Positions 12,450 to 24,712 are shown, counted from the stretch's first letter. The stretch: DNA of 64,000 nucleotides from Sphagnum magellanicum (GCA_021904315.1 CM038920.1:1984001-2048000), one strand, 5' to 3'. The notes: generated from the sequence alone by a model not told the origin. Made by a program: numbers and translations.

Positions 12450-14005
12450 TTATCCCTCTTGTAAAAATGCAAGGTTATTCTTACACCTATTCCACTATAG
12501 GTGTAAGATTTCTCACATTTTTTTTCCGGAGCACGTGTGACTTCTATCCCTTCTTATGCCTTGTGAACTGCATATGTTCAAGATTCATGATAACCTTCAA
12601 CCTTGTGCAGTGGTGTTTTGCTACTAACGGATTTTTTTTCTTTACTTTTGTTTTTAGAAACCATTAGATCGAGGATCAAAATTCTATTGAACTGTTTTTT
12701 TTTTGGTATAGGAACATGAGCTTGAAACAAACGATACATTGGGGGCCTCTGTAGAGCGTTTGTATTCTATGACATTTTCAAGAAAAAAGGATTAATATCC
12801 CCGTTGCGGTGAAAGATGTCATTGAATTTGGTTATGAGAGGATGCATGAGTTGAAGATGAAAGAATGAAACTTGACGTTGGACAATTTTTGAGAGTTGGT
12901 GATGGATTATATCTTGATTTACGAAGGGGCCATAGTTGCTATCCTATTGCATAACTTTGTTTCATTGGATCAAACATTGGAACATTTCGTTGCAATGGCG
13001 CACATGTGGGAATCCAATGGACATGTGACCAGGACTTGTTTTTCAGAGATGAAGATGGCGATGTTTGGGCATAGATTTTATTATAATGATTCTGTTTCGG
13101 CAAGTGAGCCTATAAACCCTACGCATATCATTTTCATTTTCTTGTGTTTTCCCCATCAAACAAATATTTTAATTTCTAATTATTTTAAAGTTCTTCCATA
13201 GGCAACAAAGTAAGGAATCCTTTCTTACACACATGGCGAAAGACTTGGAGCCCTTAGTTGGCGTCTTGGCTTCAAGAATTTGAGGATGCATATTTGGAAA
13301 AACTCTCTAAACTCAAGACATTTATCAAAAAAACACCCTTCATTAATATGGGAGTCACGAAGAATTGTGTATGTGGGACATACGGATGAAGATGTGTTAC
13401 ATTCTGTGATTTGTTGGTTTATTAAAGGTATTATTTATTTTCGATCTATTTTCCTTGTTTTTCCATTTTCGAATTTTGTTTCAGATTTAAATTGTGTTTG
13501 TGTGAATGGATAGGGGACGTAGCTCATGGAGGAATTTGTTTTTCCTAGTTTTAGCCTATGTTTTTGACTTCAATCGGGGACTGTTTTTTTTTAAGTCTTT
13601 TTGGTTGAACCATTACACGGCAGTTGTCCAAAATCTTCAGCACCATTAGTATGGGTGCGCCCTGTATATGCAACGGACCATTCACACGACTTATGTGAGA
13701 AGGCAACATTTCGTAAAGCATATGGGTGTTATGTTGGATTCCACGATGCGTCATGCAAATGTGGTACATCGATGGGAAATTGCTGCTCGCATTCCAAATG
13801 ATGCAAAAAATGCCCAATCGCATATGGAAGGCAAAAGACATTTTGACAACATTTTACGCAGCAATGTGAAGGGGAAGAATGAATCAAGTTCATTGATAAT
13901 TACAGGACATGAAGAATTTGTCTTAATTTACCACGGTCGGTTATAATTTTTTTTTGAATTGTTTACATGAATGCATGGGTTGTTTGTTTTGGAGGAGAGA
14001 TTAGG
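12450..14005. other. Intergenic DNA with possible unrecognised gene relics
   Basis: This stretch is less AT-rich than its surroundings and has several moderate plus-strand frames (12896-13201, 13280-13513, 13668-13946). They do not share a frame, contain no motif I can name, and have only weak splice signals between them. They could be decayed exons of a captured gene or transposon. No function is assigned. Confidence 0.3.
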
Positions 14006-14420
14006 TGAAAATACTATAAGGGGGAAGGAGGTGGCTTTCCCCAAATTCAGGCCGTGGTGAGTTTTGTGAGTCTATGTTTGCCCATGGTTCATCTATGCAC
14101 CAAAAGTGTTTCAACTATGCATTAAACAACTTGTTGTTTGGTTCATGCAGGTCCAAATGAGTAATCGAATTGCTTGTAACTTTTCGTAGTCCCCATCTCA
14201 GAGTTCCAGCATGCCCCTTTACCCCCAAAGTGTTGTGAGCGAGGGAGCTTGCCCCAATTCCTTATCCTTTTGTTGTTTGCACCTTTAAACTTGCAATTGA
14301 ATCTACCAAGGAGGTTGGGGTGTGTCACATGGTATCAGAATTCTAATAGAGTTTGATTCACCTATTAGGGAATTCCGATGGCACCGAAGATGACCCATAA
14401 GCTAGTATAAATGTGAACTT
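14006..14420 (+). mobile_element. LTR 3' end, tRNA-Met primer-binding site and gag start
   Basis: The segment from ACTATAAGGGGG resembles the 7011-7080 part of the solo LTR. It ends at TGTCACA (14329). At once follows TGGTATCAGAA (14330-14340), close to the initiator-tRNA-Met primer-binding site TGGTATCAGAGC. About 50 bases on, an ATG GCA CCG AAG opens as expected for a gag start and meets a stop after a few codons. Everything further inside the element is gone, so this is a 5'-end fragment of a retrotransposon on the plus strand. Confidence 0.7.
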
Positions 14421-16940
14421 GAAGGTATGTCACATTGCATATCCATTTTGTTTTTGGTCATTTTAAACATATGTTGTGAAGTGTTTCAATGAAAACGATT
14501 TTAGGACCAAAATAATTTTTGATAAGGGCTGAAAAAATAACCCAAAAGTTGAAAAAACAAATTCACCTTCATTTTATATGTTTCTTACCAAAAGTTGTAC
14601 ATAAAATAATTAAAATTAAAATAAAACAAAAAATTCTACAAATGAATATTGTATGAAAATTAACATAATGTGAAAGTTTTTTTAAAAATAAGGATTCTTG
14701 GGATGAACCAAATGTTCATCATGTGAAAAACATTTGTGTTCACATGAATAATTAACCTATAATTTTTTGTGATGCTTATTGCTAAAAGAAAACCATTAGT
14801 CCAATCCATGCCTTGAATGTTAGTAATTTACCGAAAATGTTTTTTTTTTCATCCAAGATACCAAATGGGGTTATAGAATTGTGTTTTGAAACTCATCAAC
14901 CAAAGCATCGGCATATTTTTTCATTTTTTTATTTATTAAATGCCTTTTTAATTTTTTTCTTCCGATATGTACAATTATATTTCCAAATTAAAAAAAAATT
15001 ATTTTCAACATTCACAATGAAAAAAATCAATGCCCACGGAAAAATTGTAAGTTATAAAACATCTGAGTAATGCATTGACCTATTTGCAAAACAATGGTTG
15101 AAATGTATTGATGATTGAACAATGCCATGTTTTCATTAAAATTTTTTTTTTTCATGATATCAAATTTTTTCATAAATGGGCCATTATTGAAAGGTGTTTT
15201 GACACTTGTTTCAACGGAACAAAATTATGCAACAATATGGCCATGATTTTACCTTCCCAAATAAAGATACAATTAAACTTTAATTTGTGCAACCTTTATA
15301 ATGTTGAATCGTTTTGTTTGATTGTGAAATTTTCAAGACAATAAAATTTATATTGAGTTTTGTAATATTACATTATAAAGTTGAAATTAATATATATTTA
15401 TGTTTCAATCCATACATGTGTATTTTCAAAACTTATACACATATATGTGTGTGTATAATTTGATTTTTATTTAAAAATAAAATGAATTTTCAAAGCTTTG
15501 ATAAGTGAAATGGGTTTGGGAAAGGAAATGAACATTTTGCTAATATTTTTTTTAAAAAATCACTTTAACATGCTTTTGAAATAGATTTTAGGTGAAAACA
15601 TGGTAAAATAAACTGAAAAAATAATTATTTCCAAGGCAATAAAAAAATGGTTCAGTTTTTGACACAAGTAGAAGAAAGTAAATTAAAAATAATTGCAAAC
15701 AATATAATAAAAACATGGTTTATAATTAAGTTATGGTTGATATTTAAGTTTATAATAAGGTGATTACAAAACTTGAATTTTTTTTTGGCACAATAAAAGT
15801 AAATAATAAGTATGTTTGAAAATGATTAATCAAATTGAATTTAAACCTAGTTTTGCATTAGTAGTTTGGTGTATTCTTTTATATTATTTAAACTTTGAAA
15901 ACTTACAAGTACAATTTAGAGTTAAATCGTGTTGAAAATGGAAAATATTGAATAATTAATCTACTTTCACCTACTTGTACAGGTTTGGACATCCAAAAAA
16001 ATAGAAAAAAATATAATTATTTTTATAAAAAATATTTGAATGCATATTAAATATGTGATTAATCATCATCATTGTTATAAAATTAAAAACTATCCTCATT
16101 TTGATCATTAAATAAAAAACATTTTCACTTTCAATACATTAAAATTTGTTTATGGTTACTTGCTTTTTTGGTGACAAGCACAAAAACTTGTCTACTTTAT
16201 CATGCCTTCATTTTTTCATTCAGGAATAAACCCAAAATCTTATTGATAAGGTGTTTGTGTGCAAGGAGCTTATTAATATTAATAATATTATTTGCTAATG
16301 GTTTTTATGAAATAATAATGAAAACTTGGGTTAAGTTTTCAAATTTACATTTTTGCATTAAATTTGAATTTCACACATACTTAGATATACCATTTTTTTT
16401 TTCAAACATTATTATGCTTAAAAAAAAATTTCCGCATTTTTATATTGTAAACATAAACTGAAACTATTACATAAGTATTAATTAAAAAAAAACTTTTCAC
16501 ATCATCAAACTTGGGGGGACACACATGGTGCATCAATAATGGTGAAAAATAAAAAATACAAAATCATGTTAATTTCAATTAAAGTTTGCAACAATTAATT
16601 TTTTAATTATTGCAACTAAAATAATATAGGTGAAACTTAATACTTAATTTAAACTAAAGGTTTTAAAAGGGCTTAAGTTCATTTACAAACTCTAGAAAAA
16701 AAATCATTTTTTATTCCAATGTATCACAATGCTCCTAAAGACAAAAGGTTCATATTAATTGACCATTTGTCATCACTTTTAAATTTACTATAATGAATTG
16801 TAAGTTTCAAAAGTTTTTTTCTTTATAATATTAACGGTCAAATGTTCATATGAAGTATAATTAAAGTTTGAAATTTAACTCAGTTTATGATTTATAGTAA
16901 TAACATACCTAATAAATTTTTTTTTAAAATGCTGAATCTT
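14421..16940. other. Very AT-rich intergenic DNA, nothing recognised
   Basis: Long A and T runs, a short TG/TA simple repeat near 15440, and short frames without motifs. I see no gene, RNA or transposon terminus. Confidence 0.6.
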
Positions 16941-18502
16941 TTACCACATGCATGTGGTTAATTTGAAGTCAAATGTGTTTCCTTGACATTGTCAAGTATT
17001 TGAATTCCATATGAACATTTCATGCTTATGGGTATTCATGTTTCCCTCTTTCTTTTACAAGTGTGGGGAATTAAAAACAAGATTGAAGTGTCAATCTATT
17101 TTGATCCCCCCTCCCCCCCTTCTTTTTTTATTAGGTGATTAATGGTGGTTATTAATGAATGCTTAAAGTTCTTTTTTTTCAAATTTTGTTATCAAGAGTG
17201 AATTAGCAATGTCATGGACAAGGAGCACACCCTTAGGACACTGAATTGAAATGGACATTTAAACAATACAATTAATCATATCCAAAGGAAACCTTCTCCT
17301 TAAACCCCCTATATCCCAAAGTTTAGTTCATAGATTCATATTTAAAAAATTAATCCAATCTAAGATGTGATTAGTCTTGAGTGTTGAATCATCAAGTTTA
17401 TCATCGAAGTTAGAAATATATGTGTTTGGAACGAATAATAAATAGCTTGTAAGCACGTATATTTCCTACAAAAATAGTTAAAACATGTGAAAAAGAAGAA
17501 TTAAAGCCCTAACACAACTTTCCAAGTTTGAAGGAAATTCATAATGAACTAAATTTATCTCTCTCCTACATGAAGATTACATATTTCACTTTCATAGACT
17601 TCAATAGCTATAACATTTATCAATTTTGATGTTGGGAGTTTATTAAATTTTCTACCATTTATTTACATATTATTAATAATTAGCTTTGTTTCTAAGCAAG
17701 TTCACATTTTGTAGCATAAGAAAACTAATTCAATAATATTTTCGAGCAATGTATCTTTTGCAAGAAGACATTTGAATTAGAAAATGAAACGTAAAAGCCA
17801 CATTTTAACACCAACCACCCAAAATCTCCCTTTCATATCCACCTTAATTTGTTTGTCAAATGGCCAATGAACTTGTTTAACAAAACCTCTAGACCCAAAT
17901 TTATGTGAATAAAGTTATCAAAGTTGAGTACATTTTGTGAAATCTAACATTGTGTATGTTTAGAAATTCGTTGTATCAAAAAACTATTGGTATAGGCTTG
18001 TGGTATATTCTAATCATCTTTGACATGCGTGAATAAATTCACAATCAAGCACCAAACTTTTCCACTTCATGTGGGGTTTAACTACATTTTTGGATGAGGA
18101 TGTTAGAATTATAAGATCGAGTCCCCTTTTGGCACAATTTCATAAGAATTTGAAATTGATGAAAGCAAAAAGAATATTCAAGTACACAAAAACATGAAAA
18201 TATTGAAATTTGAAGTTTGTTATAAGAAAGCAAACATGATATTGCTAATTCACTCGTGATAACAAAAGTTGAAAAAAAAGAACTTTAAGTATTCATTGAT
18301 AACCACCACTAATCACTTGATAAAAAAATAGAGGGTGAACCAAAATAGATTGACACTTCAATCATGTATTCAATTCCTCATAATTGTAAAAGAAAGAGGG
18401 AAACCTGAATACCCACAAGCATGAAATGCTCATATGAAATTCAAATACTTGATAATGTCAAGTAAACACATTTGACGTCAAACTAACCACATGCATTGGT
18501 AA
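16941..18502. mobile_element. 1.56-kb element with long terminal inverted repeats
   Basis: The left arm (about 16941-17215) and right arm (about 18235-18502) are diverged reverse complements over roughly 270 bp. Matching blocks include TTACCACATGCATGTGGTT with ATGCATTGGTAA, GTCAAATGTGTTT with AAACACATTTGAC, and TGAATTAGCAAT with ATTGCTAATTCA. The arms sit at the outer ends and the 1.0-kb interior is AT-rich with no coding capacity. I did not find a clear target-site duplication. It fits a non-autonomous foldback-type DNA element, and a transcript through it would form a long hairpin. Confidence 0.7.
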
Positions 18503-19159
18503 CACCTGTGGCAATGTTCATATAGGGTTAACAACCCCATGGCAATAAATTGAAAAGTCACTAGTTGTTTTCTACATATTTGATTATTGATGAAAAAATA
18601 TTGGCTGCTAGTTATTATCATGACTTCTTAGTATAGATGAAAGGCCTTAGTAGACTGTATTACAACCCCTTATACGTGGGCCATGTCAACAAGACACGCA
18701 TCAGAATACATGACTTATCAAAAGTGTGCTTTTCCTTTGACTTATTATTAGTGGACTTATATGTTCAATGTTGTATGTGTATATGCTATATAGATTTACC
18801 ATTACTAGAATGGGTTGAAGCATACTGGTGTTCATGATTTGTTAGGTTAATATATGTTGTATAGTGGTGAAGTCTGGATCTATCATAAGGAACCTTTCCC
18901 AAAGGTGATAGGGAAACAGACAATTTCCCATGCCTGATTGGGAAGAATCAGGGAAAGAAAAGAACTGTGTATCACAGTCATTCTTTCAAAAATTGAAACA
19001 AAAGCAGCCCAATGATGGTTTAAGACCATATCCAGAACACATAAACTGGAAATGTGCCCTTGCTTTTCTCATGCATTACCTAGGCTAGCTTTGGCCATAG
19101 CCATACAGCATATACTAGGCTGCATTATATATGTTCCTTGATCCTAGTAGACATCAACC
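18503..19159. other. Intergenic DNA and likely 3' region of the IF1-like gene
   Basis: AT content falls toward 19 kb. The last 100-200 bases probably hold the 3' untranslated region of the minus-strand IF1-like gene ending at 19160. A 66-codon plus-strand frame at 18637-18837 has no recognisable motif. Confidence 0.4.
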
Positions 19160-20929
19160 TTACTCTTTGTTATCTGTCTCTTTTTTGGAGGGACTTGAGA
19201 AGTACCAATATGCTATGCCTGCTACTCCAACAATTCCAGCAATAACGGCATAATTCAGGTTGCTATCAGTTGATACCTTTGGTGCTGTGGCTTCCTTGGC
19301 CACCTTGGCTGCCTCTGGAGTGGCAGTAGGTGATGCTGCAACAGCTGCTTTGGCCTCCTCCGCAGACAATCCCTGGAGATGGCATTAGACTTCAGCTCAA
19401 TGGCAAGCAACACAATCTATCACAAGAGTGGAGGAAAATTCACAGGCCACCTCATCCTGGTGCTCCCTATAGTCCAAAAAAGTCACAGATACTCAAAATT
19501 GAAAATGCAGGGAAGGTGAGATGAAACTATCAAAGTGGTTCGGTGGCAGAAGGACAATACTCTAACAACAATGATATATCAAGCAGCCAGTAAGCAGTAA
19601 GCTTAATTTGCATCACATATCTGGGGTATAATTTAAAGCTAGGTTTTCAAGTATATCTGTGCAAAGGCCAAACAGCATAAGTGCAACAACTCACAACCAT
19701 ATCACAAAAGATGGTGGATATGCATCAGTTAAATAGACAGCAGAAAACCCATGAGTCTGAGTTTAACCATTGTCCTCCTGCCCTATTATTAGATATCTCC
19801 AACCTTTCTCCAGGTTTCAAAGAATTGCAAAACATGGATAACTAAAAGCCTTTCAAGACATGATGAGCTCAGCACATGGATGACAAGCAGATTGACCTTA
19901 TACAAGTGAGCCACCTTATGACTTAACTAGGTGTAAGATAAAGCACCTGCTGAATGAGCTTCTCCAGCTTTTCCTGTTCCATTTTCTGCAAAATAGCAGT
20001 CAACACTAGCTCATCACCATTGATGAAGTAGCAGCTGCCAATAAAACAGCAGGGCCTTAAAGTGAAAGATTGCAGGAGAGTGAGAGAACTTAAAGACAAG
20101 AGAAGTTTACCACTTATAGCTAGTTACAATTGGAATAGATAAGGCATATTTGTAGTTCATCACATCATTATATTACTGATACATCTTTCAGCTGACATTC
20201 TAGTGGACACCAAGCAAGAAATCTGTTCTCTCAACTGTTCAAAACAAGGAGAATGTCAAAAGGAGGAGCAAATAAGATTCCACTCTGGATGATCTGAGGT
20301 TTCATTGATTGACCTAATACATAGTTATCAGGTCATATTCAACCAATCCTCCTCTTCAAACTCTCGTTTATGTAATGCACAGCGTAATTGTGACCACAAT
20401 CTGTTTCATGCTTCCCTTCAAAGTCTCTACTCCAATCGATCTTCCTCACCTAAATCATTTGGTTCGGTCCTAACTCTAGAGATAAAATGCAAATGATTGT
20501 TGCTCTTGTGGTAGAAGTTATAAAGGAAGAAATATATAGGGTTCGGAATTGTATTCTCCGAGTTTCAGAACAAGTCCCAATGACGCGGGAGACGATCTTG
20601 ACATGATTCGAATCTTCATTTGAGCAGGTAAATCTCAGCCGGATAGAGAAGTTGTGCTAGCTCCCTCGACATATATCCAGTTAGGCATAGGGAGCCGCCC
20701 ACTATCCAACATTCTTCAAACCCTGCGCTAAAGACGCGGGGGTCGACGAGAAACGGAAGCGACAAGAGCAGAGGAAATGAAATCGAACCTTAATGTAGAT
20801 GTTCTCAGCTGCTCTCTCCTCCTCGCCAAGAACTTTGCCGCTGAATCCTCTCCGAATGCCAGATCGTGCTGCGAGAGCGTCCCAGCCCGGGTTCGCTAGC
20901 CGTCGGCTGACCACAGCTCTCATCGCCAT
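19160..20929 (-). CDS. IF1-like small mitochondrial membrane protein (three exons)
   Basis: Predicted exons are 20789-20929, 19947-19985 and 19160-19372, with GT-AG introns at phase 0, giving 130 residues. Residues 1-30 are rich in Arg, Ala and Ser with no acidic cluster, like a mitochondrial presequence (RRGFSG at about 26-31). Residues 31-57 hold GKVLGEEERAAENIYIK followed by KMEQEKLEKL, the signature of plant ATPase-inhibitor (IF1)-like proteins. An Ala/Thr/Pro-rich linker follows, then one hydrophobic helix (about 101-118) and a charged tail ending in TDNKE. This order matches the plant family of Arabidopsis At2g27730, a small mitochondrial membrane protein reported with respiratory complexes, rather than classic soluble IF1. 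The start is the first ATG in the open frame; the longer frame upstream lacks an ATG. The role in respiration is inferred from family resemblance only. Confidence 0.85.
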
Positions 20930-21989
20930 TTTCGTCAAATGGACCGCACTTCTGGCGGTTGGGAAACAGCCAGAGTTCACAGCCGCACTAATTCTGGTAC
21001 CACAACGATGTCCAAGACTTACAAAGATGGGTCAAAAACACACACACAGATTGTTGACGATGCTCGAGGAGAATCAGATTGTAGAACAAAGCTCGTTTGT
21101 GTGCTTCCGCGTCGCACGCGAGGAAAACATCATCCGAAAACATCATCCGAAGGACGAGAAAGACGGCCAGAGTGAGACAACACCCACTAGTGTGTACCAG
21201 GTGGAAGATCTGTCCACTGGATGGTGGGTGTTTTTTCATCCTTCACCTGACCCTGCATTAACGTACTTTGGCCCCTGTATAGTAGTGGAGACTTTCATCC
21301 ATCTGTTTTTTTGGTCATTCATCTGCTCTGTAGGTTAGGGTTTAGGGTTCACGCCAAGTCCAACTTTTTGCGTTGCACGGGTTTCCTGCGGTGGCAATGA
21401 GCGATCGAGCGAGAGAACAGACGACACTCTCGAAGAAGCTCTCTTTAGCTTCTTCGGAGGCTTTTTTTCCCCCTGTTTACCGCTTACAGTTTGGATGATG
21501 GCAGTTGTAGTGGACTCGAGAGGAGGTGGGGATTGGAATATGGAACAGGGAGTAGAACTCTGTGCTCGCGTTCTCTCTCTCTCTCCGTCTCTGTGCATGC
21601 GAGAGAATAATTGCGCTGCGACTTTCTTGCAATTTTGCACCCGTTTCTTTGGCGCCTTGTGGGGGCTGGGGCTCCATGGATTGCTCTTGATTTGGTACTA
21701 TGCATTCCGTGTTGAAGCTATGAGATACTTTCACTTGGGTGCTTGCCAAATTTCTGAAAACAACCCCAGGTTTTCAGCAATTTTGTTGCAGCACAGAAGA
21801 AGAAAGAGCAGTACTAGCAGCAGCAAAGATTTTTTTTCCATTGTCTCCAGCCAGAAAGTGAGAGAGTAGAGAAAAAAGGCAACTCTGAAAGCCTCCTATT
21901 TTTGCTGCGTCTTTTCGCCCATTTTGGAAGGTTGGGTGAGGGGGTAACGTAGAAAGAAAAAACTTTCAGAGACCATCCCGGAAGAGAGA
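20930..21989. promoter_or_regulatory. GC-richer intergenic region between divergent transcription units
   Basis: The 1.06-kb region separates the start codons of the minus-strand IF1-like gene and the plus-strand UVR8-like pseudogene, so it should hold both promoters and leaders. It contains the telobox at 21335-21349 and a CT-rich tract near 21570, a common feature of plant leaders. Several overlapping frames on both strands (for example 20799-21338, 21495-21869) carry no domain and look incidental. Confidence 0.5.
21335..21349. promoter_or_regulatory. Telobox (TTAGGGTTTAGGGTT)
   Basis: Two adjacent plant telomere-type units lie in the intergenic region between the divergent IF1-like gene and UVR8-like pseudogene. 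Teloboxes (AAACCCTA) are known in promoters and leaders of plant genes tied to translation and cell division and can recruit Myb-type telomere-repeat-binding factors. The role here is inferred. Confidence 0.5.
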
Positions 21990-23346
21990 ATGGCGGATGC
22001 AGCAGTAGCGGCTTCAAGTAGAAGAGGAGGTGGAGAAACTACTCGGTGTGTCTTATTCGTGTCTGCGGGTGCAAGCCACACCGTTGCACTTCTCTGTAAG
22101 CACATTGTTTGTTTTCCTCTCTCGCTTCATTTCTTCCTTCACCAGACTCCCTGCTTTTCTCTCTCAAGCTTACTGACTAGAGCTTTTGTAGTGGGAATCT
22201 GGATATGGGTCAGGATCGATTTTGCGTGTTTTCCATAATTGCGTCACAGAATGTTGAACTTAAATGGTGCATTGTAGTTACGGAACTTGGCTCTCTCTTT
22301 CTCTTCATGTTTTTCATTAATGTTGCTGCCATCGCTCTTACCCTAAGAAGAGAAATCTCCGCTCACAAGCATACGAATTGCATTAGATTTGTGCAGACAG
22401 AAGAAGAAGAAGAAGAAGAAGAAGAAGCAATCCCACCCTTGTGCTCAGGAAGCTAAACTTCTTTGGCTGCTAAGGTTTCATGGAGACCAGGTCTCCTTTT
22501 GTGACCTGCACTCAAGACCATAGACCTCATGGCATGGCAAGAGCTTGTGAAGCTCCTGAAACATCTGGCAGAGAGAATGGTGCATGCACAGACATACATC
22601 CAAAGGATTAGCTTGAGATTATCGCCTGTGGTGATAATCACTGTCTTGCTATAACTGGTGAGAGTGATGTCTTTAGGTATCCTCACTTCCCAAAAGCAGT
22701 CCTCAACATTTTTCCTCATGTTTGTGTGATCTAGTACTCTATGGTCCTATTTGCATGTGATGATCTCCTGTATCTGACTGTAGTATAATTTTGTAACTGT
22801 GGGGTTGGATTATGAATGAAGCTGGGGCCAAAACCAAAATGGGCATACTGATGACTGCAATATCCCTCAAAAAGTCTTAGCGTTTCAAGGTGTCAGTGTC
22901 TCAATGTTGGCAGCTGGAGCTGAACACACAATGGCTGTGATGGAGAGTGGCAAGCTTTATGGGTGGGTTGATGTAGGACATTGGGTCCGGGCAATTGTAG
23001 TGATCATTTAGTTCCTGGTGAAGTTGCTGCAATAGCTGTGCATTACTCTGCCCACTCCCAATAGCTCTGTGCAATCTACAAGTCATAATTTAGCATTTTT
23101 GAAGATGTGGAAATTCCACTATTTCACCAGCCTTCTTCTGATCTAGTTGCTGACATGGGAGTGTGGGTGGCAGGGGGAGATAATGACACAGGTGGCTTGT
23201 GGATGGCATCACACAATTTTGGTTTCGGATTCCAACAAGCTTTTTACTTTTGGGTGGAGCAAGTATAGCCAGTTAGGTCATGGTGATTTCCAAGATCATC
23301 TTATCCCACACCAAGTTAAAGCTCTGGAAAAACTAAAGTTCAATCT
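21990..23346 (+). pseudogene. Decayed UVR8-like photoreceptor paralogue (RCC1-fold)
   Basis: UVR8 is the plant UV-B photoreceptor, a seven-bladed propeller. Exon 1 (21990-22095) is intact: an ATG in good context, a 35-codon N-terminus containing VLFVSAGASHTVALL, and a GTAAGC donor. Later pieces match successive UVR8 blades. 22615-22660 reads EIIACGDNHCLAITG, 22820-22970 reads SWGQNQNG and later AAGAEHTMAVMESGKLYGW, 22981-23025 reads LGPGNCSDHLVPGEV in another frame, and 23174-23346 reads VACGWHHTILVSD then GWSKYSQLGHGDFQDHLIPH, followed by a GTAAGC donor. There is a frameshift after KLYGW, stops elsewhere, and blades 1-2 are barely traceable near 22470-22510. The last blades are missing. GWRHT of UVR8 is GWHHT here. 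It is a truncated, disabled copy; whether the promoter still works is unknown. Confidence 0.85.
22400..22427 (+). repeat. (GAA)n microsatellite
   Basis: About nine GAA units in a row inside the UVR8-like pseudogene, in what would have been its first intron or second exon. Confidence 0.9.
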
Positions 23347-23639
23347 GTAAGCACATTTCCTGATGTTCTTCCGTATCTTTCACCAGAGTCACAAAATGTC
23401 CAAGGCTTTTTTTGTGCAAAGACATTCTCGATCATAGGGCGTTCTTCTGCTCTCATTACTTCTTTCTGCTGTATTATTTTGGGAGTGTGCACAGTTGGAA
23501 AAGAAATATATATCTTAACTCTGAAAGCATATGTGCTCTCTGATTTGGATCACATCTGCACAGATATCCAGGGGCTGGTGTCATACTATGGCATTGGACA
23601 ATGAGGGCTGAACTGTTTTGTGTTATGTTTTGCAGGCAC

Positions 23640-23765
23640 AATTTTGGACATCTGAAATCCAAAAGCAAAACTCCAAAATCAAAATGTACAATTTCAAAAT
23701 TTACAATTCCAAAATCAAAATTCCAAATTCTCCAATTCCAAAATCAAAATTCGCAAATCTCATTT
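23640..23765. repeat. Degenerate CCAAAATCAAAATT-type short tandem repeat
   Basis: The elements TCCAAAATCAAAAT and TTCAAAATTTACAATTCC repeat with small changes across about 125 bp. The open frame through it (23618-23827) is a product of this repetition. Confidence 0.6.
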
Positions 23766-24295
23766 TCTTGCCATTGATTCAAAATGTGTTTACATTGATA
23801 AACAATAATTGTTGGTCAAATCCATGATATATTCTTTTGCTGGTCAAATCATTGACATATCAAGTTCAAGTTTAAAATTCATGAAGTCCATTTTCCAGGC
23901 ATATTTTCAATTCCGATTTCACTGTAAAATTTCATATATCCCATTTCTAGATTTTTTCCTCTTCCAATTCCAGGTACTTTCATAAACCTTTTTTTTCAAC
24001 AAAAAGGCAATTCCAAGCTCAAGATTTATAAATCTTTCTTTTCAAATTTGTAGCAACTTGTGAAAAGAATGGGCACATATCAAATCATCATCATCAAAGC
24101 TTGGCTTAATCCTAAAAGCAAAAAACAACAAGCAATAGTCTAATTCAACAAATTTTCATTTGATTTACAAGTTAAATTCACAAAAGTCAAAATAAAGGAA
24201 AAATATATGTCTGCACTGGCAGGGCCTTTGTGTGCACCACACCTTGTTTTTTTTTCGGTGACCATTCTTTTTCCCAGCCCTGACCTCTTAATTAC

Positions 24296-24712
24296 ATTGG
24301 CACCTAGCTACCCTGCTCACCTATCTACCCTACCGACCTAGTTGCCCTACTCACCTAGCTACCCTACTAAAGCCAGCTGCCCTATTGAACTACCTATCTT
24401 AGCAACCTGGCTTCCTTCTTACATACCTTGCTACTTACTTGCCCGCCCACCTACCTATTACTTACCTATGTACCCACCCACTTACCTTTCTAGTAGCTAC
24501 TTACCTATTACTTACCTATGTAATCACCACCCACTTACAATTTTAGCAACTACCTGCCTATTACTTACCTATGTACTCACCCACCCACTTATCTTTTTAG
24601 CTACCTACATGTCTACCTGCCTACTCATTTAACTACCTACCTACCTTCTTAGTTACCTACCCACACCTACCTACTTATTCACCTTCTTTCCTTTTAAACT
24701 ACCTACAAGGGC
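24296..24712. repeat. ACCT/CCTA-rich satellite
   Basis: About 415 bp are built from degenerate ACCTA, CCTA and ACTT units. A higher-order unit of about 50 bp beginning CCTATTACTTACCTATGTA appears three times (near 24454, 24505 and 24558). The frame at 24342-24632 is repeat-encoded Tyr/Pro/Leu sequence, not a gene. Confidence 0.8.

Noticed and set aside
20799-21338. 179-codon plus-strand frame opposite the IF1-like first exon
   Set aside because: It is antisense to the better-supported exon and reads through leader/promoter DNA with no motif.
21335-21869. Several 67-124 codon frames on both strands upstream of the UVR8-like start
   Set aside because: They overlap one another, none has a motif, and the region fits a long CT-rich leader.
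24342-24632. 96-codon Tyr/Pro/Leu-rich frame
   Set aside because: Encoded by the ACCT/CCTA satellite; periodic composition, no start context.
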